This document shows, piece after piece, positions 16,624 to 25,113 of a stretch of DNA of 46,656 nucleotides. The stretch comes from Pseudothermotoga sp. (GTDB lineage Bacteria > Thermotogota > Thermotogae > Thermotogales > DSM-5069). Every line of letters starts with the position of its first letter. The first letter of the stretch is position 1. The stretch is taken from positions 203,066 through 249,721 of the forward strand of contig DOKY01000036.1 of assembly GCA_003510135.1 (NCBI GenBank), in the 5' to 3' direction. The notes beneath the pieces are model-generated. The model was not told the origin of the DNA. It saw nothing but the letters and a program-made list of their open reading frames with translations, and did not search any database. The translations under genes were made by a program, and so were the position numbers.

Positions 16624-18016
16624 CCTGGTCATGGCGGTTGATATTGGAACCACCAACGTGAAGCTGGCGTTCTTCGATACGGAAGGAAGAAAGCTCTTCC
16701 ACTTTGAAAGACAATGCAGAGAAGACGTTTCCACCGGGAGACACGAGGTGGATCCGCAAAAATGGTGGACAGCGTTCGTTCGCGGTGTGCACGCGGCGAA
16801 CGAAGAACTCAGAAAGAGAGTTCGAGCCATCTGCATCAGCAGTCAGGGGCCAACCATCGTTCTGGTTGATCGAGAAGGCCGACTCGTTGGTAAGGCGATT
16901 GGCTGGCTTGACAGCAGGGGCCAGCAGCACTTGCAGTCTTTGAGAATGCAGGGCATCGATGAGCAGACAGCTTCGGCCACAGCCAAGCTGATTGAACTCA
17001 AAAAGGTTTTGAACGATAAAGCCTATCTGCTTCAACCTGCTGACTATTTGATTCTCAGATTGACGGGTCGAACCGTTAACGCCACCTTCCCACAGTACGG
17101 ATATTCTCCCTGGTACAAGGAGATCCTTGATAAATTCGATCTCTCGCAAACCTTTATGATCCCAGAGCTTGTGGAACCTTCGAATGTCATTGGCAAGATA
17201 TTCGAAGATGTGGCTCGAAGGCTTGGATTTTCGAAGGATACGGTCGTCGTGGCTGGCGCTCCCGATTTTGCGGCTGCGCTTCTGGGAACGAACACACTCA
17301 AACCGGCGGTTGCGTGCGACCGCGCTGGAACTTCCGAAGGTATCACACTCTGCAGTGATGTTGAAGTTCACGCACCGGGTTTGATAACCACACCTTTCTT
17401 CCTCGATGGGCTGTGGAAAATAAGCGGTTTACTTACAACTTCGGGGAAGGCCATCGAATGGATGGCAAGCCGTGTGGCCCGGTTTAGAAACATGAAAAAC
17501 GTATCACTCTCAGCTGTTGCCAGACCCACGGGTGTGATCTTCCTGCCACACCTGGCAGGAGAAAGGAGCCCATACTGGAATCCACACTTGAGGGGAATCC
17601 TCTTCGGTCTGAGTTTGGAGAACAACTCCAGAAGTTTGATTGTCTCTGCAGCGGAAGGTGTCGCCTTCGCCGTGAGGCATATCGTTGATGAGATGAGAAA
17701 GGCTGGGGCGAGGATCGAAACCATCAGGACCACCGGGGGACAGGCGACCAACGAACTGTGGAATCAGATAAAGGCTGACGTGCTCGGAATGAACGTAGAA
17801 CTCGTAAGAGCCGATGCAGAACTGTTCGGCTGTGCCATACTGGCGATATCCTGTTTGAATGGAGAATCATTCGTACAGGTTGCCGAAAGACTCGCGAGGG
17901 TGAAAAAATGTTTTGTGCCGGATCCCGAGAGACACAAACTCTACAGCAAGTTTTACGAGATTTATCTCGAGTTGCACGAGAGAAACCTCGACCTGTTCGA
18001 AAGACTCAAAGGCTGA
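16613..18016 (+). CDS. FGGY-family carbohydrate kinase (xylulokinase-like)
   Basis: ATP-dependent sugar kinase of 467 residues with two actin-like domains. MAVDIGTTNVKLAFF at about 7-21 is the first phosphate-binding loop. WLDSRGQQHLQ follows, then the catalytic Asp218 in GAPDFAAALLG and the C-terminal GERSPYWNPHLRG and TTGGQATNELWNQI segments. The substrate is not determined by sequence; candidates are a ketopentose, a deoxy sugar or a sugar from a nucleoside. The GTG start overlaps the regulator's stop by 11 bases and follows AGGAGGGG. It is last in the BMP operon. Its stop codon abuts that of the convergent HDAC-like gene with no terminator between. Confidence 0.9.
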   Translation: MSSNLVMAVDIGTTNVKLAFFDTEGRKLFHFERQCREDVSTGRHEVDPQKWWTAFVRGVHAANEELRKRVRAICISSQGPTIVLVDREGRLVGKAIGWLDSRGQQHLQSLRMQGIDEQTASATAKLIELKKVLNDKAYLLQPADYLILRLTGRTVNATFPQYGYSPWYKEILDKFDLSQTFMIPELVEPSNVIGKIFEDVARRLGFSKDTVVVAGAPDFAAALLGTNTLKPAVACDRAGTSEGITLCSDVEVHAPGLITTPFFLDGLWKISGLLTTSGKAIEWMASRVARFRNMKNVSLSAVARPTGVIFLPHLAGERSPYWNPHLRGILFGLSLENNSRSLIVSAAEGVAFAVRHIVDEMRKAGARIETIRTTGGQATNELWNQIKADVLGMNVELVRADAELFGCAILAISCLNGESFVQVAERLARVKKCFVPDPERHKLYSKFYEIYLELHERNLDLFERLKG

Positions 18017-18985
18017 TCAGACGAATGCCGAGAAGAACTTCACAGCTGCCGACGCGTTCGCCTGCGGGTTGTATCCACCCTCCTGCACGACCAGCGTGGG
18101 AATCTTGAGCTTGCTTATTGCTTTTCCAATGTGCCCATAATCGTCGTCTTTGAGGGAAAAGCCTCCGACTGGATCGTCCGCATGCGTGTCGAAGCCCAAC
18201 GACACGATGAGCACATCAGGATAGTAATTTCTGATCTCCCTCAAAGCTTGTTCCAGCGCTTCTGAATACTTTCGCCAGTCGGACTTCGGTGGCAAAGGCA
18301 AATTGACGTTGAAACCTTCGCCAGGTCCCTGACCCGTCTCACTCTCCCTGCCACTGATCCATGGATAAAAGATATCCGGATCTCCGTGGATTGAAACGTA
18401 CAGGACCTCGTCCGTCTCGTAGAATACGTCCTGGGTGCCGTTGCCGTGATGAAAGTCGAGATCGAGTATCGCGACGCCATCGGCGTTCCCCCGGGAAAGA
18501 AAATACATGGCTGCGATCGCCGCGTTGTTGAAATAGCAGTACCCTCCACAGGCACCTCGAGTTGCGTGATGTCCAGGTGGCCTGACAAGCGCGTAGACCA
18601 GGTTCGTCCTTCCACTCAGCAGACTCGCCGCTGTCAGCGTTACGTCGACGGCCCGCTTTGCTGCGTCGAAGGTTCGATTGCTGATGGGAGTTCCGGTGTC
18701 GAAACACAGATCGTACCCGAACAGCTCGGTTATGTACTCCTCGCCAGGCTCAAGGGATGCGCATTTGTTTTTCAACCACTTGACGTACCGTTCGTCGTGA
18801 ACCAGATACACGTAACTCAAAGGGAAACTGTTCGGAGAGTGTATGTTGTCGAAACCGTTCATAATCAACGCGTCCTTTATCGTTTCGATGCGTTCGGGTT
18901 TTTCGGGGTTCTCTATGAACTTGCCCCTGTCTATCTCCTTCGTTGGCCTGTGGAGGACGTGCTTTGGATCGTAGACGATCTTCAA
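18017..18985 (-). CDS. Histone-deacetylase-family (acetylpolyamine-amidohydrolase-like) hydrolase
   Basis: Zinc amidohydrolase of the arginase/deacetylase fold, 322 residues. In bacteria such proteins remove acetyl groups from polyamines, other small amines or protein lysines. Every catalytic element is present: His139/His140 in RPPGHHATRG, the zinc ligands Asp177 and His179 in DLDFHHGNG, Asp266 in GFDTHADDP, and the transition-state Tyr305 in GGY. The start is TTG 18985, overlapping the rpiB stop (TTGA). The frame is open further upstream, but only inside rpiB. It is the last gene of the metG-gyrA-lexA operon. The substrate is unknown. Confidence 0.9.
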   Translation of the reverse strand: MKIVYDPKHVLHRPTKEIDRGKFIENPEKPERIETIKDALIMNGFDNIHSPNSFPLSYVYLVHDERYVKWLKNKCASLEPGEEYITELFGYDLCFDTGTPISNRTFDAAKRAVDVTLTAASLLSGRTNLVYALVRPPGHHATRGACGGYCYFNNAAIAAMYFLSRGNADGVAILDLDFHHGNGTQDVFYETDEVLYVSIHGDPDIFYPWISGRESETGQGPGEGFNVNLPLPPKSDWRKYSEALEQALREIRNYYPDVLIVSLGFDTHADDPVGGFSLKDDDYGHIGKAISKLKIPTLVVQEGGYNPQANASAAVKFFSAFV

Positions 18986-19422
18986 TCTTCCATCATCCTT
19001 TCTATCTTCTCGATTCTCCGCGTGTGCCTGCCCCCTTCGAAATTTGACGAGAGGAAGGCGTCCACGATCCACTGGGCGAGCTCCACTCCGAGAAACCGAC
19101 CCGGAAGGACGAGCACGTTGGCATCGTTGTGTTCCCTGGCCAACTTGGCCATTTCTGGAAACAGACAAAGAGCCGCCCTTATACCTTTTACCCTGTTTGC
19201 CGATATGCTCATGCCCACGCCCGTGCCGCAGATCAATATGCCGAAGTCAGCGCGGCTCTCCTTGATATCCTGTATGACCTTCTTGGCGAGATCAGGATAG
19301 TCCACCGCATCTTCGGAGTACGTCCCTTCATCGAGGACCCTGAATCCTTTCGAAGCTAAATAAGCTTTGATGGCTTCTTTCAATCGAAACCCCGCGTGAT
19401 CACAACCAAGTGCGATTCTCAT
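18982..19422 (-). CDS. rpiB: Ribose-5-phosphate isomerase B
   Basis: Interconverts ribose 5-phosphate and ribulose 5-phosphate. The 146-residue protein has the RpiB/LacAB pattern GCDHAGFRLKEAI (Asp8, His9), VDYPDLAKKV, the active-site Cys65 in ICGTGVGMSISANRVKGIRA, and NDANVLVLPGR. ATG 19422 has GGAGGG upstream and directly abuts the stop of the STAS gene. The HDAC-like gene follows with a 4-base overlap. RpiB might serve a pentose supplied by the nearby BMP/FGGY operon, but the two units are on opposite strands. Confidence 0.96.
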   Translation of the reverse strand: MRIALGCDHAGFRLKEAIKAYLASKGFRVLDEGTYSEDAVDYPDLAKKVIQDIKESRADFGILICGTGVGMSISANRVKGIRAALCLFPEMAKLAREHNDANVLVLPGRFLGVELAQWIVDAFLSSNFEGGRHTRRIEKIERMMED

Positions 19423-19779
19423 TCAGTTACCCTCCAGAAAGAGTTTCAAAGCTTCTTCAACTGTTGGATAGATCTTGAAAACGCCCTCTAGAGAGGTTAT
19501 CTTCAAGATCCTGGAGAGGTTATCGTGGAGACCGCACAGCGCGAGAGAGCCTCCGTTCAGTCGCGCGGCGCGCTGCAAGCCGAGCAAAACTCCAAGCGCT
19601 GAGCTGTCCATGTACTCAACTTCCGACAGATCCACAATCACGTTGCTTTTGCCCGCATTTATGTATTTATCCTTGACAAAACTTTTGAACTGGAAAGAGT
19701 TGTTCATGTCCAGTTCGCCGTGCGGCTTGACAACGACCACGTTCTTGAGTTCAATCGCCGTCCAGTTCTGTTCACTCAT
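19423..19779 (-). CDS. STAS-domain anti-sigma-factor antagonist
   Basis: A 118-residue single STAS domain of the SpoIIAA/RsbV type. These proteins bind an anti-sigma kinase when unphosphorylated and so free a sigma factor or another partner. The phosphorylation motif YMDSSALGVLLG is intact, with Ser60 at the position of SpoIIAA Ser58. The N-terminal VVVKPHGELDMNNS strand-loop is typical. No cognate kinase or phosphatase gene lies in the window. It overlaps the lexA 3' end by 8 bases and abuts rpiB. Confidence 0.92.
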   Translation of the reverse strand: MSEQNWTAIELKNVVVVKPHGELDMNNSFQFKSFVKDKYINAGKSNVIVDLSEVEYMDSSALGVLLGLQRAARLNGGSLALCGLHDNLSRILKITSLEGVFKIYPTVEEALKLFLEGN

Positions 19780-20371
19780 AGATGCGGATCACTCCCACAA
19801 CCTTGCCCGTTATCTTGACGCGAGATGGTTCAAGCTCCATGGGTTTTAAAGAAGGGTTCGCGGGTTTCAGGACTATTTTGTCCGGTTCGAAGTATATCTT
19901 CTTGAGAGTTGTCTCTCCGTTATCGACAAGCACGGACACGATGTCACCGTTCTCCGCAGTGTCCTGCTTTCTCAGCACGACGTAGTCGTTCTCCACGATG
20001 TGTTCGTTCACCATGCTGTCGCCCTTCACCTTAAGTACGTAGTGCTCGAAGCCGCTCTTCAGCATCTGTTTCGGTACCTCGATTGTCTCTACGACACGTT
20101 CGATGGCTTCGATCGCGTTCCCCGCAGCTATGATTCCGACCACAGGAAGTCTGACGGCCTCAGCAGTGTTCAGGAGCTTTATGCTTCTGGCTTTCTTGGA
20201 ACGGGATATGTAACCTTTCTTCTCCAGCGCAATCAAATGCATCATAGCCCCACGAGGCGTTATGTGAAAGGCTCTGGCTATGTCCCTGATACTCGGAGAA
20301 TAGCCGTGTCTCTCCATGTAAGAAATGATGAACTCCAAAACCTTTTTTTGCCTCTCCGTCAGTTGCCTCAC
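19772..20371 (-). CDS. lexA: LexA repressor
   Basis: SOS-response repressor that cleaves itself when RecA filaments form on damaged DNA. The 199-residue protein has an N-terminal winged helix (SPSIRDIARAFHITPRGAMMHL), the Ala83-Gly84 cleavage site in GIIAAGNAIEA, and the Ser119/Lys157 dyad in KGDSM and TTLKKIY. The start is GTG 20371, overlapping the archease stop (GTGA). It therefore has no intergenic promoter of its own and must be transcribed from upstream or from within the archease or gyrA genes. No SOS-box palindrome is evident at its start. Confidence 0.96.
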   Translation of the reverse strand: MRQLTERQKKVLEFIISYMERHGYSPSIRDIARAFHITPRGAMMHLIALEKKGYISRSKKARSIKLLNTAEAVRLPVVGIIAAGNAIEAIERVVETIEVPKQMLKSGFEHYVLKVKGDSMVNEHIVENDYVVLRKQDTAENGDIVSVLVDNGETTLKKIYFEPDKIVLKPANPSLKPMELEPSRVKITGKVVGVIRIYE

Positions 20372-20745
20372 GTGTCAAACACCACCCTCAGAACGATTTT
20401 GTCTGACCTCTCAACATCCATACCGTGGTACGTGAGAGCCTTGAGCTCGGTGCCTTCGATTTCTTCAAATTCCCTGAACGTGCAGACCAGTTTGTCGTTC
20501 TCGATGCGACAATCGTATGGAAAGAGCTTTCTCGATTCGATCAGGTAGATCCAGTCGTTCACGATATCAAAAACTGCATCTTCAAGGTTCTTGGACAGAT
20601 CGTACTCGAGTTTCGTCTCCTGTTCTTTGAATTTCACAGAGTAGTGATCCTTGAAGATCCTGACAAGTTCTTTGAAGATCTCCTCTTCGCTATCGCAAAC
20701 TATCTCGTAACGTACATCTGCCGTGTGGTTCAATTGTCTGTACAC
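20368..20745 (-). CDS. Archease (RtcB ligase-activating protein family)
   Basis: A 125-residue archease, a small metal-binding protein that activates the RNA ligase RtcB and speeds guanylate turnover. The N-terminal NHTADVRYEI contains the conserved His7 and Asp10. The C-terminal ALTYHGMDVERSDKIVLRVVFDT carries the second metal-site segment and the invariant Asp near the end. The start is GTG 20745. It overlaps the gyrA 3' end by 16 bases and the lexA start by 4. No rtcB gene is in the window. Confidence 0.9.
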   Translation of the reverse strand: MYRQLNHTADVRYEIVCDSEEEIFKELVRIFKDHYSVKFKEQETKLEYDLSKNLEDAVFDIVNDWIYLIESRKLFPYDCRIENDKLVCTFREFEEIEGTELKALTYHGMDVERSDKIVLRVVFDT

Positions 20746-23156
20746 GTTTCCACCACCGCAAAGTGTGAAACTTCGTCGCCCTCATTCAGCTCCAGAATCT
20801 TGACTCCTTTCGCTGTCCGCCCGACAACGCTCACGGTCGAGACTTTGAAGCGTATCGAATGTCCGTTCTTTGTGAGCACGATGACGTCAGATTCGGGATT
20901 ACTGATGAGCTCAGCACCGCAGAGAAAACCGACCTTTTCGACGCTCGGCATGGTTTTCACACCAACCCCGCCGCGTTTCTGAACCCTGTACTCACTCAGT
21001 GGTGTACGCTTGCCAAAACCCTTGGTGGTGATTGTTAGGATATCGCCTTCGTTGTCGGAAAGCACGACCATTCCAACGACTTCGTCACCATCCCTGAGTG
21101 AAATCGCTGTGACACCCATCGCAGTGCGTCCCATCTGTCGTACCTCATCGATGGGAAACCTTATCGACATTCCGTTTCTCGTGATGATCAGGACCTCTTT
21201 GTCGTTTTCATCACAAACGTTTGCTGCGACCACAGAATCTCCGTCATCAAAGTTTATGGCCCGGATACCCCTTGCCGTTGCGTTTTCGAACTCCGACAGA
21301 GGCGTTCTCTTGATCTTACCCCTCCTTGTTATCAACACGAGGTCTCCATGCCACTCGTTGAAGGGAATCATTGTGAGAACGGACTCGTCTTCCTCGAGGT
21401 TTAGATAAGCCCTGATGGGCTTACCCTTGCTGTCCCTGTTGCTCAGCTCGATCTCGTGGTTTTTCAGAACGAACGCTCTGCCGTGGGAGCTGACGAAGAT
21501 GGTCCTGGAGTGCACACGGCTTGCACATACTATGGCGATTTCATCGTCCTCAGCGATCCGCGCGCCTATTATTCCCTTTCCACCGCGCCTCTGGCTCCTG
21601 TAATCGTTCAGACTCGTTGCCTTTATGTAGCCTTTCTCTGTAAGCACGAAGACGATATCTTCATCCGGTATAAGATCTTCGGGTGTGTAGTCGAGGTCCT
21701 CTTCGGCGTTGACGAGCTGAGTTCTTCTCTCATCGCCGTATTTGCGCTTCAACTCCTCGAGTTCCTCGTACATGACCTCGTAAACTTTCGAATCGTTCGA
21801 GATGATATCCTTGACGAACTCGATCTTCTTGATCAGCTCAGAATACTCCGCCTTCAATTTTTCAATCTCCAGGCTCGTAAGCCTGCCCAGTCGCATGTCG
21901 AGGATCGCTTTCGCCTGTTCTTCGGTAACGCTCAGAAGGCTGATCAGATTCTTCATAGCATCTTCGTTGCTCTTGCTGCTCCGTACGATATCCACGACGC
22001 TTCCTATGACCCGCGCGGCTTTCATGATTCCTTCCAGAACGTGTGCTCTTTTTGAATAGACTTTCAACTCGTACTCGGCCCTTTTTCTGATCACGTTGAA
22101 TCTGTGCTGAACGAAGGCACGTACCAGCTGTAGCAGGTTCATCAATTTCGGACGGTTGTTGTCTATGACGAGCATCTGAACGTTGAAGCTCGTCTGTAAC
22201 GACGTGTGCTTATAAAGGTTGTTCAGAACGAGTTTGTAGTTGCCGTTCTTGGGAATCTCTATAACGATTCTCAAACCCTTCTTGTCCGACTCATCCCTGA
22301 CGTTCTTTATTGGGATCTTTGGGTTCTTCTCTGCATACCTGACGATCTCTTCGATAAGGGCAGCCTTGCTGACCCCATAGGGGATCTCCGTCACAACGAT
22401 TTGATCGTGCTTCTTACCTTCCTCGAAGTGCACTTTGCTGCGGACAACGATCTTGCCTCTACCCGTGGCGTATATCTCTCTCAGGTTGCTCGCGTTAACG
22501 ACGACGCCACCCGTTGGAAAATCTGGACCCTTCAGATGCTGCAGGAGGTCTTCGACACTGCACTGTGGATTCTTTATGAAAAACTGTATGGCGTTGATGG
22601 TCTCAACGAGGTTGTGAGGTGGGATGTTGGTGGCCATGCCAACAGCGATACCCGAAGAACCATTAAGAAGCAGGTTCGGAACCTTCGAGGGCAAAACCGT
22701 TGGTTCTTTCAGCGTGCCGTCGAAGTTGTCTTGCATTTGAACAGTGTCTTTGTCCAGATCCTGGAGCATCTCCTCGGCAATCCTTGAAAGCTTGGCTTCG
22801 GTGTACCTCATAGCCGCCGGGGGATCTCTGTCGATGGAACCGAAGTTACCCTGACCGATGATCAGAGGATAACGCATCGAGAACGGCTGTGCCAGCCTCA
22901 CCAGAGCATCGTACACTGCCATATCTCCGTGCGGATGGTATTTACCAAGCACTTCACCGACGATTCTCGCAGACTTCTTGGACTGGGCGTTGTGTGTTAG
23001 TCCAAGCTCATGCATCACGTACAGGATTCGTCTTTGCACGGGTTTCAATCCATCTCGCACGTCCGGAATCGCGCGTCCTATTATGACGCTCATGGAATAA
23101 TTCATGTATTGCTGTACAAGTTCGTCTTCTATATGCTTGGTGAAAATCTCGGGCAT
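20730..23156 (-). CDS. gyrA: DNA gyrase subunit A
   Basis: Breaks and rejoins DNA in the A2B2 gyrase that introduces negative supercoils. The 808-residue protein starts at ATG 23156 after GGAGGTAAG. The open frame further upstream lies in metG. The catalytic Tyr118 is in AMRYTEAKLS. The C-terminal beta-pinwheel carries the GyrA box QRRGGKG, which separates GyrA from ParC, plus later variants such as QKRGGVG. At the quinolone-contact position equivalent to E. coli Ser83 the protein has Met79 (HPHGDMAVYD), with the acidic Asp83 retained. It lies 11 bases after metG in a seven-gene operon. Confidence 0.97.
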   Translation of the reverse strand: MPEIFTKHIEDELVQQYMNYSMSVIIGRAIPDVRDGLKPVQRRILYVMHELGLTHNAQSKKSARIVGEVLGKYHPHGDMAVYDALVRLAQPFSMRYPLIIGQGNFGSIDRDPPAAMRYTEAKLSRIAEEMLQDLDKDTVQMQDNFDGTLKEPTVLPSKVPNLLLNGSSGIAVGMATNIPPHNLVETINAIQFFIKNPQCSVEDLLQHLKGPDFPTGGVVVNASNLREIYATGRGKIVVRSKVHFEEGKKHDQIVVTEIPYGVSKAALIEEIVRYAEKNPKIPIKNVRDESDKKGLRIVIEIPKNGNYKLVLNNLYKHTSLQTSFNVQMLVIDNNRPKLMNLLQLVRAFVQHRFNVIRKRAEYELKVYSKRAHVLEGIMKAARVIGSVVDIVRSSKSNEDAMKNLISLLSVTEEQAKAILDMRLGRLTSLEIEKLKAEYSELIKKIEFVKDIISNDSKVYEVMYEELEELKRKYGDERRTQLVNAEEDLDYTPEDLIPDEDIVFVLTEKGYIKATSLNDYRSQRRGGKGIIGARIAEDDEIAIVCASRVHSRTIFVSSHGRAFVLKNHEIELSNRDSKGKPIRAYLNLEEDESVLTMIPFNEWHGDLVLITRRGKIKRTPLSEFENATARGIRAINFDDGDSVVAANVCDENDKEVLIITRNGMSIRFPIDEVRQMGRTAMGVTAISLRDGDEVVGMVVLSDNEGDILTITTKGFGKRTPLSEYRVQKRGGVGVKTMPSVEKVGFLCGAELISNPESDVIVLTKNGHSIRFKVSTVSVVGRTAKGVKILELNEGDEVSHFAVVETCTDN

Positions 23157-23167
23157 TTTCTTACCTC

Positions 23168-25054
23168 CTAAGAGATCTTCGAACCTGGAGCCGCTCCACC
23201 GTCGACCGTGATCAGCTTGACCTGATCGTTGTCGTGGGCTGCCAGCAGCATTCCCTGAGACTCCACACCCATGAGTTTGGCAGGTTTCAGGTTCGCGACG
23301 ACCACTATGCACTTACCGACGAGCTGTTCTGGTTCGTAGTACTTCGCGATGCCCGCAACGATTTGTCTGGTCCCGAGTTCCCCAAGATCTATCGACAGCT
23401 TCAGCAGTTTTTCGGAACCCTTTATTCTCTCTGCAGAGAGTACCCTCGCCACCCTCAAGTCAACCTTCCTGAACTCGTTGATATCCAGGAGCTGGACTTC
23501 AGAAGGAACCGGCTTTTTGGACTCTCTCTGCTCGCTCTTCAATTCGACTTTCTGAAACAGAGGCGCGCCGTGGACGATCTTCTGCCCAGAACGCAGAGTC
23601 TTCCATTGCCTCAGGTGCTGCGCGTTTGGCTGCGTTTCCTCACCGAGACGACGCAACACTTCCTGCGATGAATTCGGCATTATGGGATAGAACATGATCG
23701 CGACCTTCTTGACCGTTTCGCACACGTTGTAAAGGACTGTGCCCAGTTTTTTCATTTCGCCCTGTTTTGCCAGAAGCCACGGCTTGCGCTCATCGAAGTA
23801 CTTGTTGCCCAGAGCGAGTGTTGCCATCACAGTCTCAACGGCATCCGTGAGCTGGTAGTTGTCCATCTGGGTCAGGTATTGCTCGACCCTGTCGAGCACT
23901 TGCTGTACGAAATTCTCATCGCCCCGTTCAAACGGGCCCGGTTCCGGGATACTCGAGCCAAAATGTTTTTCAAGCATCGCGAGCGTCCTGTGCAACAGAT
24001 TCCCATAGTCGTTTGCCAGATCGGAGTTGAGTCTGTTCACCAAACCCTTCTCGGAGAAATCGCCGTCCTTGCCGAAGACGATCTCTCTGACGAGATAAAA
24101 CCTCAGCACGTCGTTTCCGTACCTGTCAACAAAATACTTTGGATCTATCGCGTTGCCGAGGGACTTTGAGATCTTCTGGCCATCGACGGTGAGCCAGCCG
24201 TGGGCGAACACCGTTTTCGGAAGCGGGAGCCCGACAGACATCAGCATTGCGGGCCATATTATGGAGTGAAACCTGTTTATTTCCTTGCCTATCAGGTGCA
24301 GATCTGCGGGCCAATATTCGTTGAACCTCTCTGGATCCGTGGGATAACCGATCGCAGAAACGTAGTTTATGAGCGCATCCACCCACACGTATATGACGTG
24401 TTTCGGGTCGTCTGGCATCGGCACACCCCAGCTGAAGGTGGTTCTGGTTATGCTCAGATCTTTCAGACCCGATTCGAGTATCTTGATCATCTCGTTTCTC
24501 CTGAAGTCTGGCTGAACAAACTCTGGATGTTTCTTGTAATGTTCCAAAAGCGCATCCCTGTACTTTGAAAGTCTGAAGAAGTAATTCTCCTCTTCTATGA
24601 ATTTCACTTCTCTACCGCAACTCGGGCAAGTATGGTTCGGCCCAAGCTCTTCTTCGCTCCAATAACTCTCACACGGGACGCAGTACCAGCCTTCGTACAC
24701 TCCCTTGTAAACGTCACCGTTCTCGAGCATCTTCTTTACAAAGTACTGAACCACCGCCATGTGCTTTGGATCCGTTGTCCTTATGAAACCGTCGTTCGTG
24801 ATCTGCAGCTTTTTCCAGAGCTGCTCAAACTTCTGAGCAAGTTCATCACAGAACTGTTGCGGATCTTTTCCCGCAGCGCGCGCTGCCTGGAAGACTTTCT
24901 GCCCATGCTCGTCGGTCCCGGTGAGGAAGAAGACCTTATAGTTCATCATTCGTTTGTAACGTGCGATTATGTCCGCGATTATCGTCGTGTAGGCGCTCCC
25001 AACGTGCGGTTCGGAATTCACGTAGTATATAGGTGTCGTGATGTAAAACTTCAA
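23168..25054 (-). CDS. metG: Methionyl-tRNA synthetase
   Basis: Charges initiator and elongator tRNA-Met. The 628-residue protein has the HIGH-like HVGS at 17-20 in TTPIYYVNSEPHVGSAY. A zinc knuckle follows, with Cys125, Cys128, Cys143 and Cys146, and then the KMSKS-like KISKS in VDGQKISKSLGN. A C-terminal EMAP/Trbp111-type tRNA-binding domain (about 530-628; VDLRVARVLSAE, GIAKYYEPEQLVGK) gives dimerisation. The start chosen is TTG 25054, six bases after GGAGGTG. An ATG at 25078 would place that ribosome site inside the gene. It heads the operon with gyrA, archease, lexA, STAS, rpiB and the HDAC-like gene. Confidence 0.96.
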   Translation of the reverse strand: MKFYITTPIYYVNSEPHVGSAYTTIIADIIARYKRMMNYKVFFLTGTDEHGQKVFQAARAAGKDPQQFCDELAQKFEQLWKKLQITNDGFIRTTDPKHMAVVQYFVKKMLENGDVYKGVYEGWYCVPCESYWSEEELGPNHTCPSCGREVKFIEEENYFFRLSKYRDALLEHYKKHPEFVQPDFRRNEMIKILESGLKDLSITRTTFSWGVPMPDDPKHVIYVWVDALINYVSAIGYPTDPERFNEYWPADLHLIGKEINRFHSIIWPAMLMSVGLPLPKTVFAHGWLTVDGQKISKSLGNAIDPKYFVDRYGNDVLRFYLVREIVFGKDGDFSEKGLVNRLNSDLANDYGNLLHRTLAMLEKHFGSSIPEPGPFERGDENFVQQVLDRVEQYLTQMDNYQLTDAVETVMATLALGNKYFDERKPWLLAKQGEMKKLGTVLYNVCETVKKVAIMFYPIMPNSSQEVLRRLGEETQPNAQHLRQWKTLRSGQKIVHGAPLFQKVELKSEQRESKKPVPSEVQLLDINEFRKVDLRVARVLSAERIKGSEKLLKLSIDLGELGTRQIVAGIAKYYEPEQLVGKCIVVVANLKPAKLMGVESQGMLLAAHDNDQVKLITVDGGAAPGSKIS

Positions 25055-25113
25055 CCGCTTCACCTCCAGTCGATCCATTCACATTTTACACCGAAAAGTT
25101 GAAGTTCGTATAA

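Noticed and set aside
18986..19168. Extension of the HDAC-like gene into rpiB
   Set aside because: Arg/Gly-rich shadow sequence of rpiB in another frame; TTG 18985 gives the typical start.
23157..23312. 52-codon extension of gyrA
   Set aside because: It lies wholly in metG and does not resemble GyrA; ATG 23156 has an ideal GGAGG site.
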